Shown here piece by piece: positions 1 to 6,310 of a stretch of DNA of 12,079 bases (within the stretch, counting starts at the first letter, position 1; each line of letters opens with the position of its first letter). The notes beneath the pieces were generated by a model, which made no database searches, was not told the origin of the DNA, and worked only from the letters and a program-made list of their open reading frames with translations. The translations under genes were made by a program, and so were the position numbers. This stretch comes from Polaromonas sp. Its GTDB lineage: Bacteria; Pseudomonadota; Gammaproteobacteria; Burkholderiales; Burkholderiaceae_C. Location: positions 1-12,079 of the forward strand of contig JACMQR010000274.1 of NCBI GenBank assembly GCA_014376885.1, in the 5' to 3' direction.

Positions 1-2459
1 TCAAGGAGCACACGGTCGAGCTGCCGATTGCCGATATCCACGTCACGCCTGACAACGAAGCCGCCTTGCGCGCCGCGCTGGCAACGGCGCTGGAGCACGG
101 CAAGGGCGTGGTGCATGTGCTGGCAACGCTTGACGGCCTGCACGAGGCGATGGTGGCTGGCACCAGCACCCAGGCGATTGGCAAGCTCGAAGCCTTCTCG
201 ACCAAGCGCGCCTGCCCGGTGTGCGCCACCTCGTATCCCGAACTCGACCCGCGCCTGTTCAGCTACAACAGCAAGCACGGCTGGTGCCCGGACTGCGTCG
301 GCACCGGCGTCAAACTGACCAAAGACCAGCGCCAGGCCTTCGACGATTCGGTGCTCGGCACCGACGACAACAAGGGCCGCGAACAGACCTTCGGCGAACC
401 CGAAACCGACGATGTGCTGGACACCGTTTGTTCCAACTGCCAGGGAACGCGGCTCAATGCCACGGCGCGGGCGGTGCGGTTTGGCGCCGATTTTTCAAAA
501 TTGATAGCTGCTGATGCCCGGTCATCAAGCGCAAAAGCCGGTTTTGATCATGAACTTGAGATTTCTAACGACAGCGCAGGCCAGGGCTGGCCGATCACCG
601 CCATCGCCCGCCTGAGCGTTACCGCCATCCGCGCCTGGGTGGACACGCTGGCGCTGACCGGCCGCGCAGCCGGCATTGCCCGGGACCTGATTCCCGAGAT
701 CAAAAGCCGGCTCGAATTTTTGGAAGACGTCGGCCTGGGCTACCTCACGCTCGACCGGGGCGCGCCGACGCTGTCGGGCGGCGAGGCGCAGCGCATCCGC
801 CTGGCGGCACAACTGGGCTCCAATTTGCAGGGCGTTTGCTACGTGCTTGACGAGCCCACCATTGGTCTGCATCCGCGCGACAACCAGATTTTGCTGGGCG
901 CTTTGGGCAAGCTCAGTGAACGCGGCAACACGCTGGTGGTCGTCGAGCACGACGAGGACACGATCCGCCGCGCCGACAACATCATCGACATCGGCCCCGG
1001 CGCTGGCAAGCGCGGCGGCACGCTGGTCGCGCAGGGCACGGCGGCGCAAATCTCAGCCGTTCCCGATTCGCTGACGGGCCGCTACCTGGCGAATCCGCTG
1101 ATCCATCCTTTGCATGCGCGCCGCGAAACACGTCCAGGCACAGCAGCATTGGCCAGTGCAGCTGAAGCGGGGTCGGATCCCAATTTCGCCCTCCCAGGCC
1201 AGCCAGGTTTCCAGGCCCAATCGAAATTGGGCTCTGACCCCGTTTCAGCGGATCAAGCGGGCGCAAGCGTCGCCAAACCTCTCAGCAAGGCAAAGCAAGC
1301 GGCGCTGAAAGCCCAGGCCCTCAAAGCCGCCGCTGCCCAAGCCAGCGCCTTGCACAACGCCGCGCCCACTGCCGCCACGCCGTACACCGCCTGGCTCAAG
1401 GTCATCAACGCCAGCCTGCACAACCTGAAAAACGTCTCGGTCGAGGTGCCGCTCTACCGCCTGGTCGCCGTCACCGGCGTCTCGGGCTCGGGCAAGTCCA
1501 CGCTGGCGCGCGACGTGCTGCTGGCCAGCGTCCAGGCGAGCGTCACGCAGCGTTCGACCCGGGCCGGGCGCGACGCCGACGACATCGGCCAGCACGCGGC
1601 CTGGACCGGCTGCCTGACGCTGGAAGGCTACCGCGTCGTTGACCGCGTCCTTGAAGTGGACCAGACGCCGATCGGCAAGACGCCGCGCTCCTGCCCGGCG
1701 ACCTACATCGGTTTCTGGGACACCATCCGCAAGCTGTTCGCCGACACCCTGGAAGCCCGGGCGCGCGGCTATGCGGCCGGGCGCTTTTCCTTCAACACCG
1801 GCGAAGGCCGCTGCCCGACCTGCGAAGGCGCGGGCGTGCGCACCATCGGCATGAGCTTTCTGCCTGATGTGAAGGTGCTGTGCGAAACCTGCCACGGCGC
1901 GCGCTTCAATCCCGAAACGCTGGCCGTCACCTGGCGGGGCAAAAGCATCGGTGACGTGCTGAAGATGGAGGTCGACGAGGCGGTCGATTTTTTCGCTGCC
2001 ATGCCCGCCATCGGCCACCCGCTGCAGTTGCTCAAGGACGTCGGCCTGGGCTACCTGACGCTTGGTCAGCCGTCGCCCACGCTGTCCGGCGGCGAGGCGC
2101 AGCGCATCAAGCTGGTCACCGAACTGTCAAAGGTGCGCGACGACATCACCCGGCGCGGGCAAAAAGCGCCGCACACGCTGTATGTGCTTGACGAGCCGAC
2201 CGTCGGCCTGCACATGGCCGATGTCGAAAAGCTGATCCATGTGCTGCACCGGCTGGTCAACGGCGGGCACAGCGTGGTCGTCATCGAGCACGACCTGGAT
2301 GTGATTGCCGAGGCCGACTGGGTGATCGACCTGGGGCCGGACGGCGGCAATGCCGGCGGCCATGTGGTCGCCAGCGCGCCGCCCGAGGCGGTGGTGGCGC
2401 TGGGCACCGCCACCGGCGAGGCGCTGGCGGCGGTGATGGCGCGCCAGAACCGAGTCTGA
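1..2459 (+). CDS. uvrA: UvrA-type excinuclease ABC subunit A, C-terminal part (5' end outside window)
   Basis: ABC-type ATPase that recognises damaged DNA in nucleotide excision repair and loads UvrB. The open frame runs from base 3, aligning near residue 195 of E. coli UvrA, so the start is missing. Visible in order: zinc motif CPVC...CPDC (about 213-300), CSNC followed by GTRLN (about 430-455), ABC signature [11 protein letters not shown] (about 771-803), Walker [12 protein letters not shown] (about 840-872), an Ala/Gln-rich linker (about 1090-1385), second Walker [10 protein letters not shown] (about 1480-1506), [11 protein letters not shown], zinc module CPTC...CETC (about 1810-1895), second [11 protein letters not shown] (about 2082-2114) and [11 protein letters not shown] (about 2180-2212). 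The stretch between the first zinc motif and CSNC is much shorter than in E. coli UvrA, where the UvrB-binding region lies. From memory this resembles the second half of the ~1,900-2,000-residue double UvrA of Burkholderiales, so it may not be the canonical UvrA (inference). Two repeats, at 491-570 and 1161-1249, are translated in frame. Confidence 0.93.
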   Translation, partial: KEHTVELPIADIHVTPDNEAALRAALATALEHGKGVVHVLATLDGLHEAMVAGTSTQAIGKLEAFSTKRACPVCATSYPELDPRLFSYNSKHGWCPDCVGTGVKLTKDQRQAFDDSVLGTDDNKGREQTFGEPETDDVLDTVCSNCQGTRLNATARAVRFGADFSKLIAADARSSSAKAGFDHELEISNDSAGQGWPITAIARLSVTAIRAWVDTLALTGRAAGIARDLIPEIKSRLEFLEDVGLGYLTLDRGAPTLSGGEAQRIRLAAQLGSNLQGVCYVLDEPTIGLHPRDNQILLGALGKLSERGNTLVVVEHDEDTIRRADNIIDIGPGAGKRGGTLVAQGTAAQISAVPDSLTGRYLANPLIHPLHARRETRPGTAALASAAEAGSDPNFALPGQPGFQAQSKLGSDPVSADQAGASVAKPLSKAKQAALKAQALKAAAAQASALHNAAPTAATPYTAWLKVINASLHNLKNVSVEVPLYRLVAVTGVSGSGKSTLARDVLLASVQASVTQRSTRAGRDADDIGQHAAWTGCLTLEGYRVVDRVLEVDQTPIGKTPRSCPATYIGFWDTIRKLFADTLEARARGYAAGRFSFNTGEGRCPTCEGAGVRTIGMSFLPDVKVLCETCHGARFNPETLAVTWRGKSIGDVLKMEVDEAVDFFAAMPAIGHPLQLLKDVGLGYLTLGQPSPTLSGGEAQRIKLVTELSKVRDDITRRGQKAPHTLYVLDEPTVGLHMADVEKLIHVLHRLVNGGHSVVVIEHDLDVIAEADWVIDLGPDGGNAGGHVVASAPPEAVVALGTATGEALAAVMARQNRV
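491..570 (+). repeat. Dispersed repeat, copy A (inside uvrA, sense, translated)
   Basis: Contains TTGATAGCTGCT at 501-512, CAAGCGCAA at 526-534 and GGTTTTGA at 540-547. An outer inverted repeat TCAAAA (495-500) / TTTTGA (542-547) and an inner GATG (513-516) / CATC (523-526) could form a hairpin. Spacing from ATAGC (504) to CAAGCGC is 22 nt and to TTTGA is 39 nt. The copy at 4161-4218 shares TTGATAGCTGCT, GCCCG and CAAGCGCAA at identical spacing. It is read in uvrA as a segment containing [17 protein letters not shown]. coli UvrA, as I recall it, has no equivalent residues between the GTRL-containing segment and the following helix, so this looks like an in-frame insertion. The outer boundaries are approximate. 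Confidence 0.78.
1161..1249. repeat. 89-bp palindromic element inside the uvrA linker
   Basis: Two 28-nt arms, 1161-1188 and the reverse complement of 1222-1249, match at 25 of 28 positions by my count. The arms carry a GGGGTC[AG]GA[GT]CCCAATTTCG core and flank a 33-nt loop (1189-1221) holding CCAGG three times. The element lies in the linker between the two ATPase modules and is translated as a Gly/Ser/Pro/Gln-rich segment, including [15 protein letters not shown] and [11 protein letters not shown]. Both arms therefore yield a similar GSDP motif. The GGGGTCAGA...CCCAATTT core resembles repeats that I recall near REP-associated tyrosine transposases (RayT) in proteobacteria. That link is from memory and no transposase is in the window. 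Confidence 0.85.
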
Positions 2460-2465
2460 AAGCGC

Positions 2466-2530
2466 TATACAAAAAATAGCAGTAAACAAAAGCTGTACAA
2501 GCACAAGGCGGGGGTTTGATGTAAAAAAGT
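2466..2530 (+). repeat. Dispersed repeat, copy B (intergenic, after uvrA)
   Basis: Begins 7 bp after the uvrA stop. It carries ATAGC at 2476, CAAGCAC at 2498 (+22) and TTTGA at 2515 (+39), the same spacing as copy A, with AAGGCG at the position corresponding to AGGCGC of the copy near 9714. A short outer match TACAAA / TTTGATGTA fits a stem. Apart from this copy, the 178-bp gap between uvrA and the next gene holds only that gene's ribosome-binding site; I see no convincing promoter or terminator in it. Confidence 0.72.
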
Positions 2531-2637
2531 CACTGACGCCATGGCGACAGGCTTTCAGGTGTTGCCCTGATGGCAGGAACGGCCAAGCTGGGGGATCATG
2601 GCGTTTTGCCAGTTGCCAACCCTCAGGAGGATTTTTC

Positions 2638-3615
2638 ATGCAACGCCGCCATTTACTGCAATCTGCCGCCGCCCTGGCTGCGCCTGCCCTGGGTTCACTG
2701 GGCACGGCCCGCGCGCAAGCGCCGGCCTTTCCGGTGCGTCCGCTCAAGCTGCTGGTCGCCTTTCCGGCGGGCGGGCCGACCGACATCACCATGCGCGCGC
2801 TGGCCGACGGCGCGTCCAAAATTCTCGGCCAGCCGGTGATTGTCGAGAACAAGCCCGGCGCCGGCGGCACCCTGCCGGCCCAGCAGCTGCAAAGCTCTGC
2901 GCCCGACGGCTACACGGTCGCGCAGATTCCGCTGGGCGTTTTTCGCCTGCCCTACACCACCAAGATCAACTGGGACCCGGTCAAGGACATCAGCTATGTG
3001 CTCAACCTCACCGGCTATGCCTTCGGCGTGGTGGTGCCGACCGATTCGCCGCTCAAGAGCTGGACGCATTTTGTCGGCTGGGCCCGGGCCAATCCCGGCC
3101 AGCTCAGCTACGGCTCGACCGGCACCATGACCAGCCCGCACCTGACGATGGAGCTGATCGCGCAAAAGCTCAACCTGCAATTGCTGCATGTGCCCTACAA
3201 GGGAAGCGCCGACCTGATGCAGTCGATTCTGGGCGGCAACATCATGGCCGCCGCCGACTCCACGGGTTTTGCGCCGCAGGTCGAGGCCGGCAAGCTGCGC
3301 GTGCTCAACACCTGGGGCGAGCAGCGCCTGGCCAAGTTTCCCGATGCGCCCACGCTCAAGGAACTGGGCCTGGACCTGGTGCAGAACTCGCCCTTCGGCC
3401 TGGGCGCGCCGCGCGGCACGCCGCCCGCCGTGGTCAAGCGGCTGCACGATGCCTTCAAGGCCGCGATGGAGCAGGACAGCTACAAAACCGCGCTCGGCCG
3501 CTACGACATGGTGCCGATGTACATGGGCACGGCCGGCTACAGCAAGTTCGCCCAGGACACCTTTGTACGGGAAAAGGCGCTGATCGACAAGCTCGGGCTG
3601 GCCCGGCCGTCCTGA
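2638..3615 (+). CDS. Bug/TctC-family tripartite tricarboxylate transporter substrate-binding protein
   Basis: Periplasmic solute-binding protein of the Bug (TctC) family, which delivers carboxylates and similar small molecules to TctA/TctB-type membrane components or acts as a sensor. The ligand cannot be deduced. The start ATG is fixed by a near-perfect AGGAGG at 2625-2630, 7 nt upstream. An N-terminal signal peptide is clear: MQRRHLLQ, then an Ala/Leu core and an AQA cleavage site near residue 28. The arginine pair suggests possible Tat export (inference). The mature protein opens with the family pattern FPVRPLKLLVAFPAGGPTD, followed by VENKPGAGG, an HVPYKGSADLMQ segment and a C-terminal FGLGAPRGTP-type segment. 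The 325-residue length is normal. No tctA or tctB gene is adjacent, so it is an orphan copy, as is common in Comamonadaceae and Bordetella. It is convergent with the HAD gene. Confidence 0.92.
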   Translation: MQRRHLLQSAAALAAPALGSLGTARAQAPAFPVRPLKLLVAFPAGGPTDITMRALADGASKILGQPVIVENKPGAGGTLPAQQLQSSAPDGYTVAQIPLGVFRLPYTTKINWDPVKDISYVLNLTGYAFGVVVPTDSPLKSWTHFVGWARANPGQLSYGSTGTMTSPHLTMELIAQKLNLQLLHVPYKGSADLMQSILGGNIMAAADSTGFAPQVEAGKLRVLNTWGEQRLAKFPDAPTLKELGLDLVQNSPFGLGAPRGTPPAVVKRLHDAFKAAMEQDSYKTALGRYDMVPMYMGTAGYSKFAQDTFVREKALIDKLGLARPS

Positions 3616-3616
3616 A

Positions 3617-3652
3617 CCAGGCTGCCTGCCAGGCCCCCCGCCAGGCCCTCAC
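3617..3652. repeat. Three 12-bp units beginning CCAGGC
   Basis: CCAGGC recurs at 3617, 3629 and 3641, exactly 12 bp apart, filling the 33-bp gap between two convergent genes and touching the HAD stop codon. The second halves of the units differ. The GC-rich stretch has no T-run on either side, so it does not look like an intrinsic terminator. It may be a short decayed tandem repeat or chance in GC-rich DNA. Confidence 0.4.
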
Positions 3653-4470
3653 CCGGCGCGCGCGGCCAGCAGCGCCGCCGCCATTTCGGCAAAGCCGGCG
3701 CCGCGCGCGCCCTGGGTGACATAGCGCGGCCGGTGGTCCAGCTGCGCCTCGAAGTCGCGCACATTGGCCACGCCGATGCTGTTGCCGATGGCCTCGAACA
3801 TCAGCTGGTCGTTGGTCGAGTCGCCGACAAACACCCACTGGTCCATCTCGGCCGCCAGGTCGCGGCCCAGCAGTTCGCGAACGATCCAGCGCGCGCCGCC
3901 CAGCTTGTTGTGGCTGCCAAACCAGCCGTTGATGTGGATCGAGCTGACGCTGGCCTGCATGCCCTCGCTGTGCATGATCTGCAGCGCCTGGGCAATTCCT
4001 GCGGCGCCCAGCCGGGTGAATTCGCTGTGGTCGATCGCCAGGTCGGTTTCGCGCCCGGCGCTGTCCCGGGCCAGCGCGGCGCCGGCAACTTCCCGCAGCA
4101 CCCGCCGGGCCACCCGCCCGATACGGGCCTGGTTGGCCAGGCGCAGCGCTTCTGGCTGCTGGTATATTTTTGATAGCTGCTCAGGCCCGTCCGACAAGCG
4201 CAAGTAGCAATTTTTGGCGAGAAAAAGCGCCACCGCACCGTTTTCGGCCACGATGGCGTCGACCGGCCAGGCCAGCGCGAACGGCGCGCTCCAGCCGGCC
4301 GGCCGGCCGGTGACGGCAATCACCGGCAGGCCGGCGGCCTTCAGCCTGTGCAGTGCCGCCAGGGCGTCGGGCGTGATCGCGCCCCGGGTGGTCAGGGTGT
4401 CGTCGATGTCGGTCAGGACGCCGGTGATTTTGCGCCGCGCCTGCAGCGGCCAGTGGGTAAGAGCGAGCAT
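3649..4470 (-). CDS. HAD-superfamily (type IIB, Cof-like) phosphatase
   Basis: Cytosolic haloacid-dehalogenase-fold phosphohydrolase of the Cof / sucrose-phosphatase-like branch; the substrate is unknown. All four motifs are present: motif I DIDDTL with nucleophile D21 and acid D23, motif II TGRPAG with T54, motif III K189 in HNKLGG, and motif IV GDSTND with D217 and D221. The region between motifs II and III is the large type-II cap, containing a conserved-looking AGRETDLAIDHSEF stretch. The 273-residue length is normal for the group. The start at 4470 gives a 20-residue lead before motif I; its ribosome-binding site is weak (GAGAA). Residues about 85-104 are encoded by a dispersed-repeat copy read antisense, probably on the cap surface. 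It is convergent with the binding-protein gene and divergent from ahcY, with no obvious functional link to either. Confidence 0.9.
   Translation of the reverse strand: MLALTHWPLQARRKITGVLTDIDDTLTTRGAITPDALAALHRLKAAGLPVIAVTGRPAGWSAPFALAWPVDAIVAENGAVALFLAKNCYLRLSDGPEQLSKIYQQPEALRLANQARIGRVARRVLREVAGAALARDSAGRETDLAIDHSEFTRLGAAGIAQALQIMHSEGMQASVSSIHINGWFGSHNKLGGARWIVRELLGRDLAAEMDQWVFVGDSTNDQLMFEAIGNSIGVANVRDFEAQLDHRPRYVTQGARGAGFAEMAAALLAARAG
4161..4218 (+). repeat. Dispersed repeat, copy C (inside the HAD gene, antisense, translated)
   Basis: Carries TTGATAGCTGCT at 4170-4181, GCCCG at 4185-4189, CAAGCGCAA at 4195-4203 and a T-run ending TTTGG at 4213-4217. The three blocks in common with copy A have exactly the same spacing as there; the TTTG block is at +40 instead of +39. 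The host gene runs on the opposite strand and reads the element in the frame CAG-CTA-TCA, giving residues around EQLSKIYQQ. The reading frame stays open through it. Confidence 0.8.
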
Positions 4471-4531
4471 CGGGAAATTCTCGCATGCGGGTCATCGGGG
4501 CCCGGCCCAAGCCCGGCGCTGGCCCGTTCTG

Positions 4532-4537
4532 TACAAT
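4532..4537 (+). promoter_or_regulatory. Putative -10 box of the ahcY promoter
   Basis: TACAAT lies 9 nt before the first paired base of the SAH riboswitch, so transcription would start at the 5' edge of the aptamer, as expected. No good -35 box is visible at 16-18 nt upstream, where the sequence is GC-rich. The assignment rests on position and the -10 match alone. Confidence 0.45.
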
Positions 4538-4545
4538 CACCTTTC

Positions 4546-4612
4546 TCCTGAGGAGCGTTGCAACCCACACCATGTGGTCTAGGCTCAGGATTGTCAACCT
4601 GCAACTACGCTC
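4546..4612 (+). promoter_or_regulatory. S-adenosylhomocysteine (SAH) riboswitch aptamer
   Basis: Matches the known SAH riboswitch architecture directly upstream of ahcY. P1 is TCCTGAG (4546-4552) pairing with CTCAGGA (4584-4590). The conserved GAGGAGCGTTGCAA segment follows the 5' P1 strand. P2 is CCACA (4565-4569) with TGTGG (4573-4577). A small P4-like helix TTGT/GCAA lies at 4591-4604. The pseudoknot is GAGCGT (4553-4558) with ACGCTC (4607-4612). These strands agree with the Ralstonia aptamer as I remember it. SAH binding is known to raise expression of SAH-recycling genes. The identification combines visible pairing and gene context. Confidence 0.92.
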
Positions 4613-4642
4613 ACCTGCATGTGCCTGAATGCCGGGTGAGTG
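4608..4642 (+). promoter_or_regulatory. Candidate riboswitch expression-platform hairpin
   Basis: CGCTCACC (4608-4615) can pair with GGTGAGTG (4635-4642; 8 bp with one G-U), with an inner GCAT (4617-4620) / ATGC (4629-4632). Its 5' strand includes CGCTC, which is five of the six bases of the pseudoknot strand 4607-4612. Hairpin and pseudoknot therefore exclude each other. No U-run follows, so it is not an intrinsic terminator. The remaining ~80 nt to the ahcY start show no further strong structure to my reading, apart from the ribosome-binding site GGAG at 4710-4713. Confidence 0.6.
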
Positions 4643-4721
4643 AATTCCCAATTCTCCTGGCAGGCGCTTGCGGCCGTGGCTATCTTGCCCAGCTTGAACC
4701 CTCGATTTTGGAGCCCTTCCC

Positions 4722-6158
4722 ATGAACGCCATGCTAAAAACCATCCTGAATACCGACCACATCATCGCCGACCTGTCGCTGGCCGCCTGGGGCCGCAAGG
4801 AGCTGAAAATCGCCGAGACCGAAATGCCCGGTCTGATGGCGATCCGCGAGGAATTCGCCCAGGCCCAGCCGCTCAAGGGCGCGCGCATCACCGGCTCGCT
4901 GCACATGACCATCCAGACCGGCGTGCTGATCGAGACGCTGCAGTCCCTGGGTGCCGAGGTGCGCTGGGCGTCGTGCAACATTTACTCGACCCAGGACCAC
5001 GCGGCCGCCGCGATTGCCGCCGAAGGCACACCGGTGTTCGCCATCAAGGGCGAAACCCTGGCCGATTACTGGGACTACACGCACCGCATTTTCGAGTTCA
5101 CCGGCCACAAGGGAACGCCTGAAGAAGGCCCGAACATGATCCTGGACGACGGCGGCGACGCCACACTGCTGATGCACCTGGGCACCCAGGCCGAAACCGA
5201 TGCCAGCGTGCTCGACCATCCCGGCAGCGAGGAAGAAATCTGCCTGTTCACCGCCATCAAGGCCAAGCTGGCAAAAGACCCGACCTGGTACAGCCGCCGC
5301 CTGAAAAATATCATCGGCGTGACCGAGGAAACCACCACCGGTGTGCTGCGCCTCAACGAAATGTCGGTCAAGGGCACGCTGGCGTTTCGCGCCATCAATG
5401 TCAACGACTCGGTGACCAAGAGCAAGTTCGACAACCTCTACGGCTGCCGCGAGTCGCTGGTCGACGCCATCAAGCGCGCCACCGATGTGATGATTGCCGG
5501 CAAGGTCTGCGTGGTCGCCGGCTATGGCGACGTCGGCAAGGGCTCGGCCCAGGCGCTGCGCGCCCTGTCGGCCCAGGTCTGGGTGACCGAGATCGACCCG
5601 ATCAACGCCCTGCAGGCGGCGATGGAGGGCTACAAGGTCGTGACCATGGAATATGCCGCCGACAAATGCGACATCTTCGTGTCGGCCACCGGCAACAAAA
5701 ACGTCATCACCTATGCCCACATGGCGGCCATGAAGGACCAGGCCATCGTTTGCAACATCGGCCATTTCGACAATGAAATTGATGTGGTGTCGCTGGAAAA
5801 ATGCACCTGGGAAGAGATCAAGCCGCAGGTCGACCATGTGATCTTTCCGGACGGCAAACGCATCATCCTGCTGGCCAAGGGCCGGCTGGTGAACCTGGGT
5901 TGCGGCACCGGCCACCCGAGCTTTGTGATGTCGTCAAGCTTTGCCAACCAGACGATTGCCCAGATCGAGTTGTTCACCAAGCAGGCCGACTACCAGGCCG
6001 GCAAGGTCTATGTGCTGCCCAAGCACCTCGACGAAAAAGTCGCCCGCCTGCATTTGAAAAAGGTCGGCGCCACGCTGTCCGAGCTGAGCGACGAGCAGGC
6101 AGCGTACATCGGCGTGTCCAAGGCCGGTCCGTACAAAGCCGACGCCTACCGCTACTAA
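4722..6158 (+). CDS. ahcY: Adenosylhomocysteinase (SAH hydrolase)
   Basis: NAD-dependent cytosolic enzyme that splits S-adenosylhomocysteine into adenosine and homocysteine, relieving product inhibition of methyltransferases and feeding the methionine cycle. The start ATG has GGAG 8 nt upstream; a second ATG lies three codons in. The N-terminal substrate domain begins [20 protein letters not shown] and contains [16 protein letters not shown] and the ILDDGGDAT segment. The NAD-binding Rossmann loop GYGDVGKG is at residues 267-274, then [19 protein letters not shown], and the C-terminal KADAYRY that ends all family members in a similar way. At 478 residues it is longer than the human enzyme (432) because of the bacterial insert around residues 145-190 ([14 protein letters not shown] and onward). 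It is controlled by the SAH riboswitch in its leader and closed by a strong terminator at 6167-6214. Confidence 0.98.
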   Translation: MNAMLKTILNTDHIIADLSLAAWGRKELKIAETEMPGLMAIREEFAQAQPLKGARITGSLHMTIQTGVLIETLQSLGAEVRWASCNIYSTQDHAAAAIAAEGTPVFAIKGETLADYWDYTHRIFEFTGHKGTPEEGPNMILDDGGDATLLMHLGTQAETDASVLDHPGSEEEICLFTAIKAKLAKDPTWYSRRLKNIIGVTEETTTGVLRLNEMSVKGTLAFRAINVNDSVTKSKFDNLYGCRESLVDAIKRATDVMIAGKVCVVAGYGDVGKGSAQALRALSAQVWVTEIDPINALQAAMEGYKVVTMEYAADKCDIFVSATGNKNVITYAHMAAMKDQAIVCNIGHFDNEIDVVSLEKCTWEEIKPQVDHVIFPDGKRIILLAKGRLVNLGCGTGHPSFVMSSSFANQTIAQIELFTKQADYQAGKVYVLPKHLDEKVARLHLKKVGATLSELSDEQAAYIGVSKAGPYKADAYRY

Positions 6159-6166
6159 AATGTCAG

Positions 6167-6214
6167 GCCGCCCCGCCCGGCCGCTTGCGCGGCGCGCGGG
6201 GCGGCTTTTCTTTT
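6167..6214 (+). terminator. Intrinsic terminator after ahcY
   Basis: Ten-base-pair GC stem GCCGCCCCGC (6167-6176) with GCGGGGCGGC (6196-6205), enclosing a second stem GCCGC/GCGGC (6180-6184 and 6189-6193) with a TTGC loop, followed by TTTTCTTTTT at 6206-6215. It lies 9 bp after the ahcY stop and should separate ahcY from tlyA-metF-rlpA. Confidence 0.88.
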
Positions 6215-6215
6215 T

Positions 6216-6280
6216 ATGACCCAAATAGCCTTGGGCGCTTTCAAGCGGTGCGCCGCGTGCTACTGAAATGATAGTTTTCT
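6216..6280 (-). repeat. Dispersed repeat, copy D (intergenic, before tlyA, minus strand)
   Basis: Read on the minus strand: AAAACTATCATTTCAGTAGC (6259-6278), AAGCGC at 6240-6235 (+23 from the G of GTAGC at 6263) and TTTGG at 6225-6221 (+38). The order and spacing match the other copies to within 1 nt, but the sequence is more diverged and the TGCT after TAGC is lost. It fills the space between the ahcY terminator and the tlyA start. I see no confident promoter for tlyA here. Confidence 0.6.
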
Positions 6281-6310
6281 TGCAACGAATGCAGCTTTGG
6301 TGCTGCCCCC

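Noticed and set aside
1245..2018. 257-codon minus-strand frame opposite uvrA
   Set aside because: It lies opposite the second UvrA ATPase module, which carries intact Walker and signature motifs.
2598..3719. 373-codon plus-strand frame overlapping the Bug/TctC gene
   Set aside because: The 2638 frame has a perfect ribosome-binding site, signal peptide and family motifs; the other is Arg/Ala/Pro-rich noise.
4734..5915. 393-codon open frame on the minus strand opposite ahcY
   Set aside because: ahcY on the plus strand is unmistakable; the antisense frame is His/Gly/Asp-rich low-information sequence typical of GC-rich shadow frames and has no recognisable motif.
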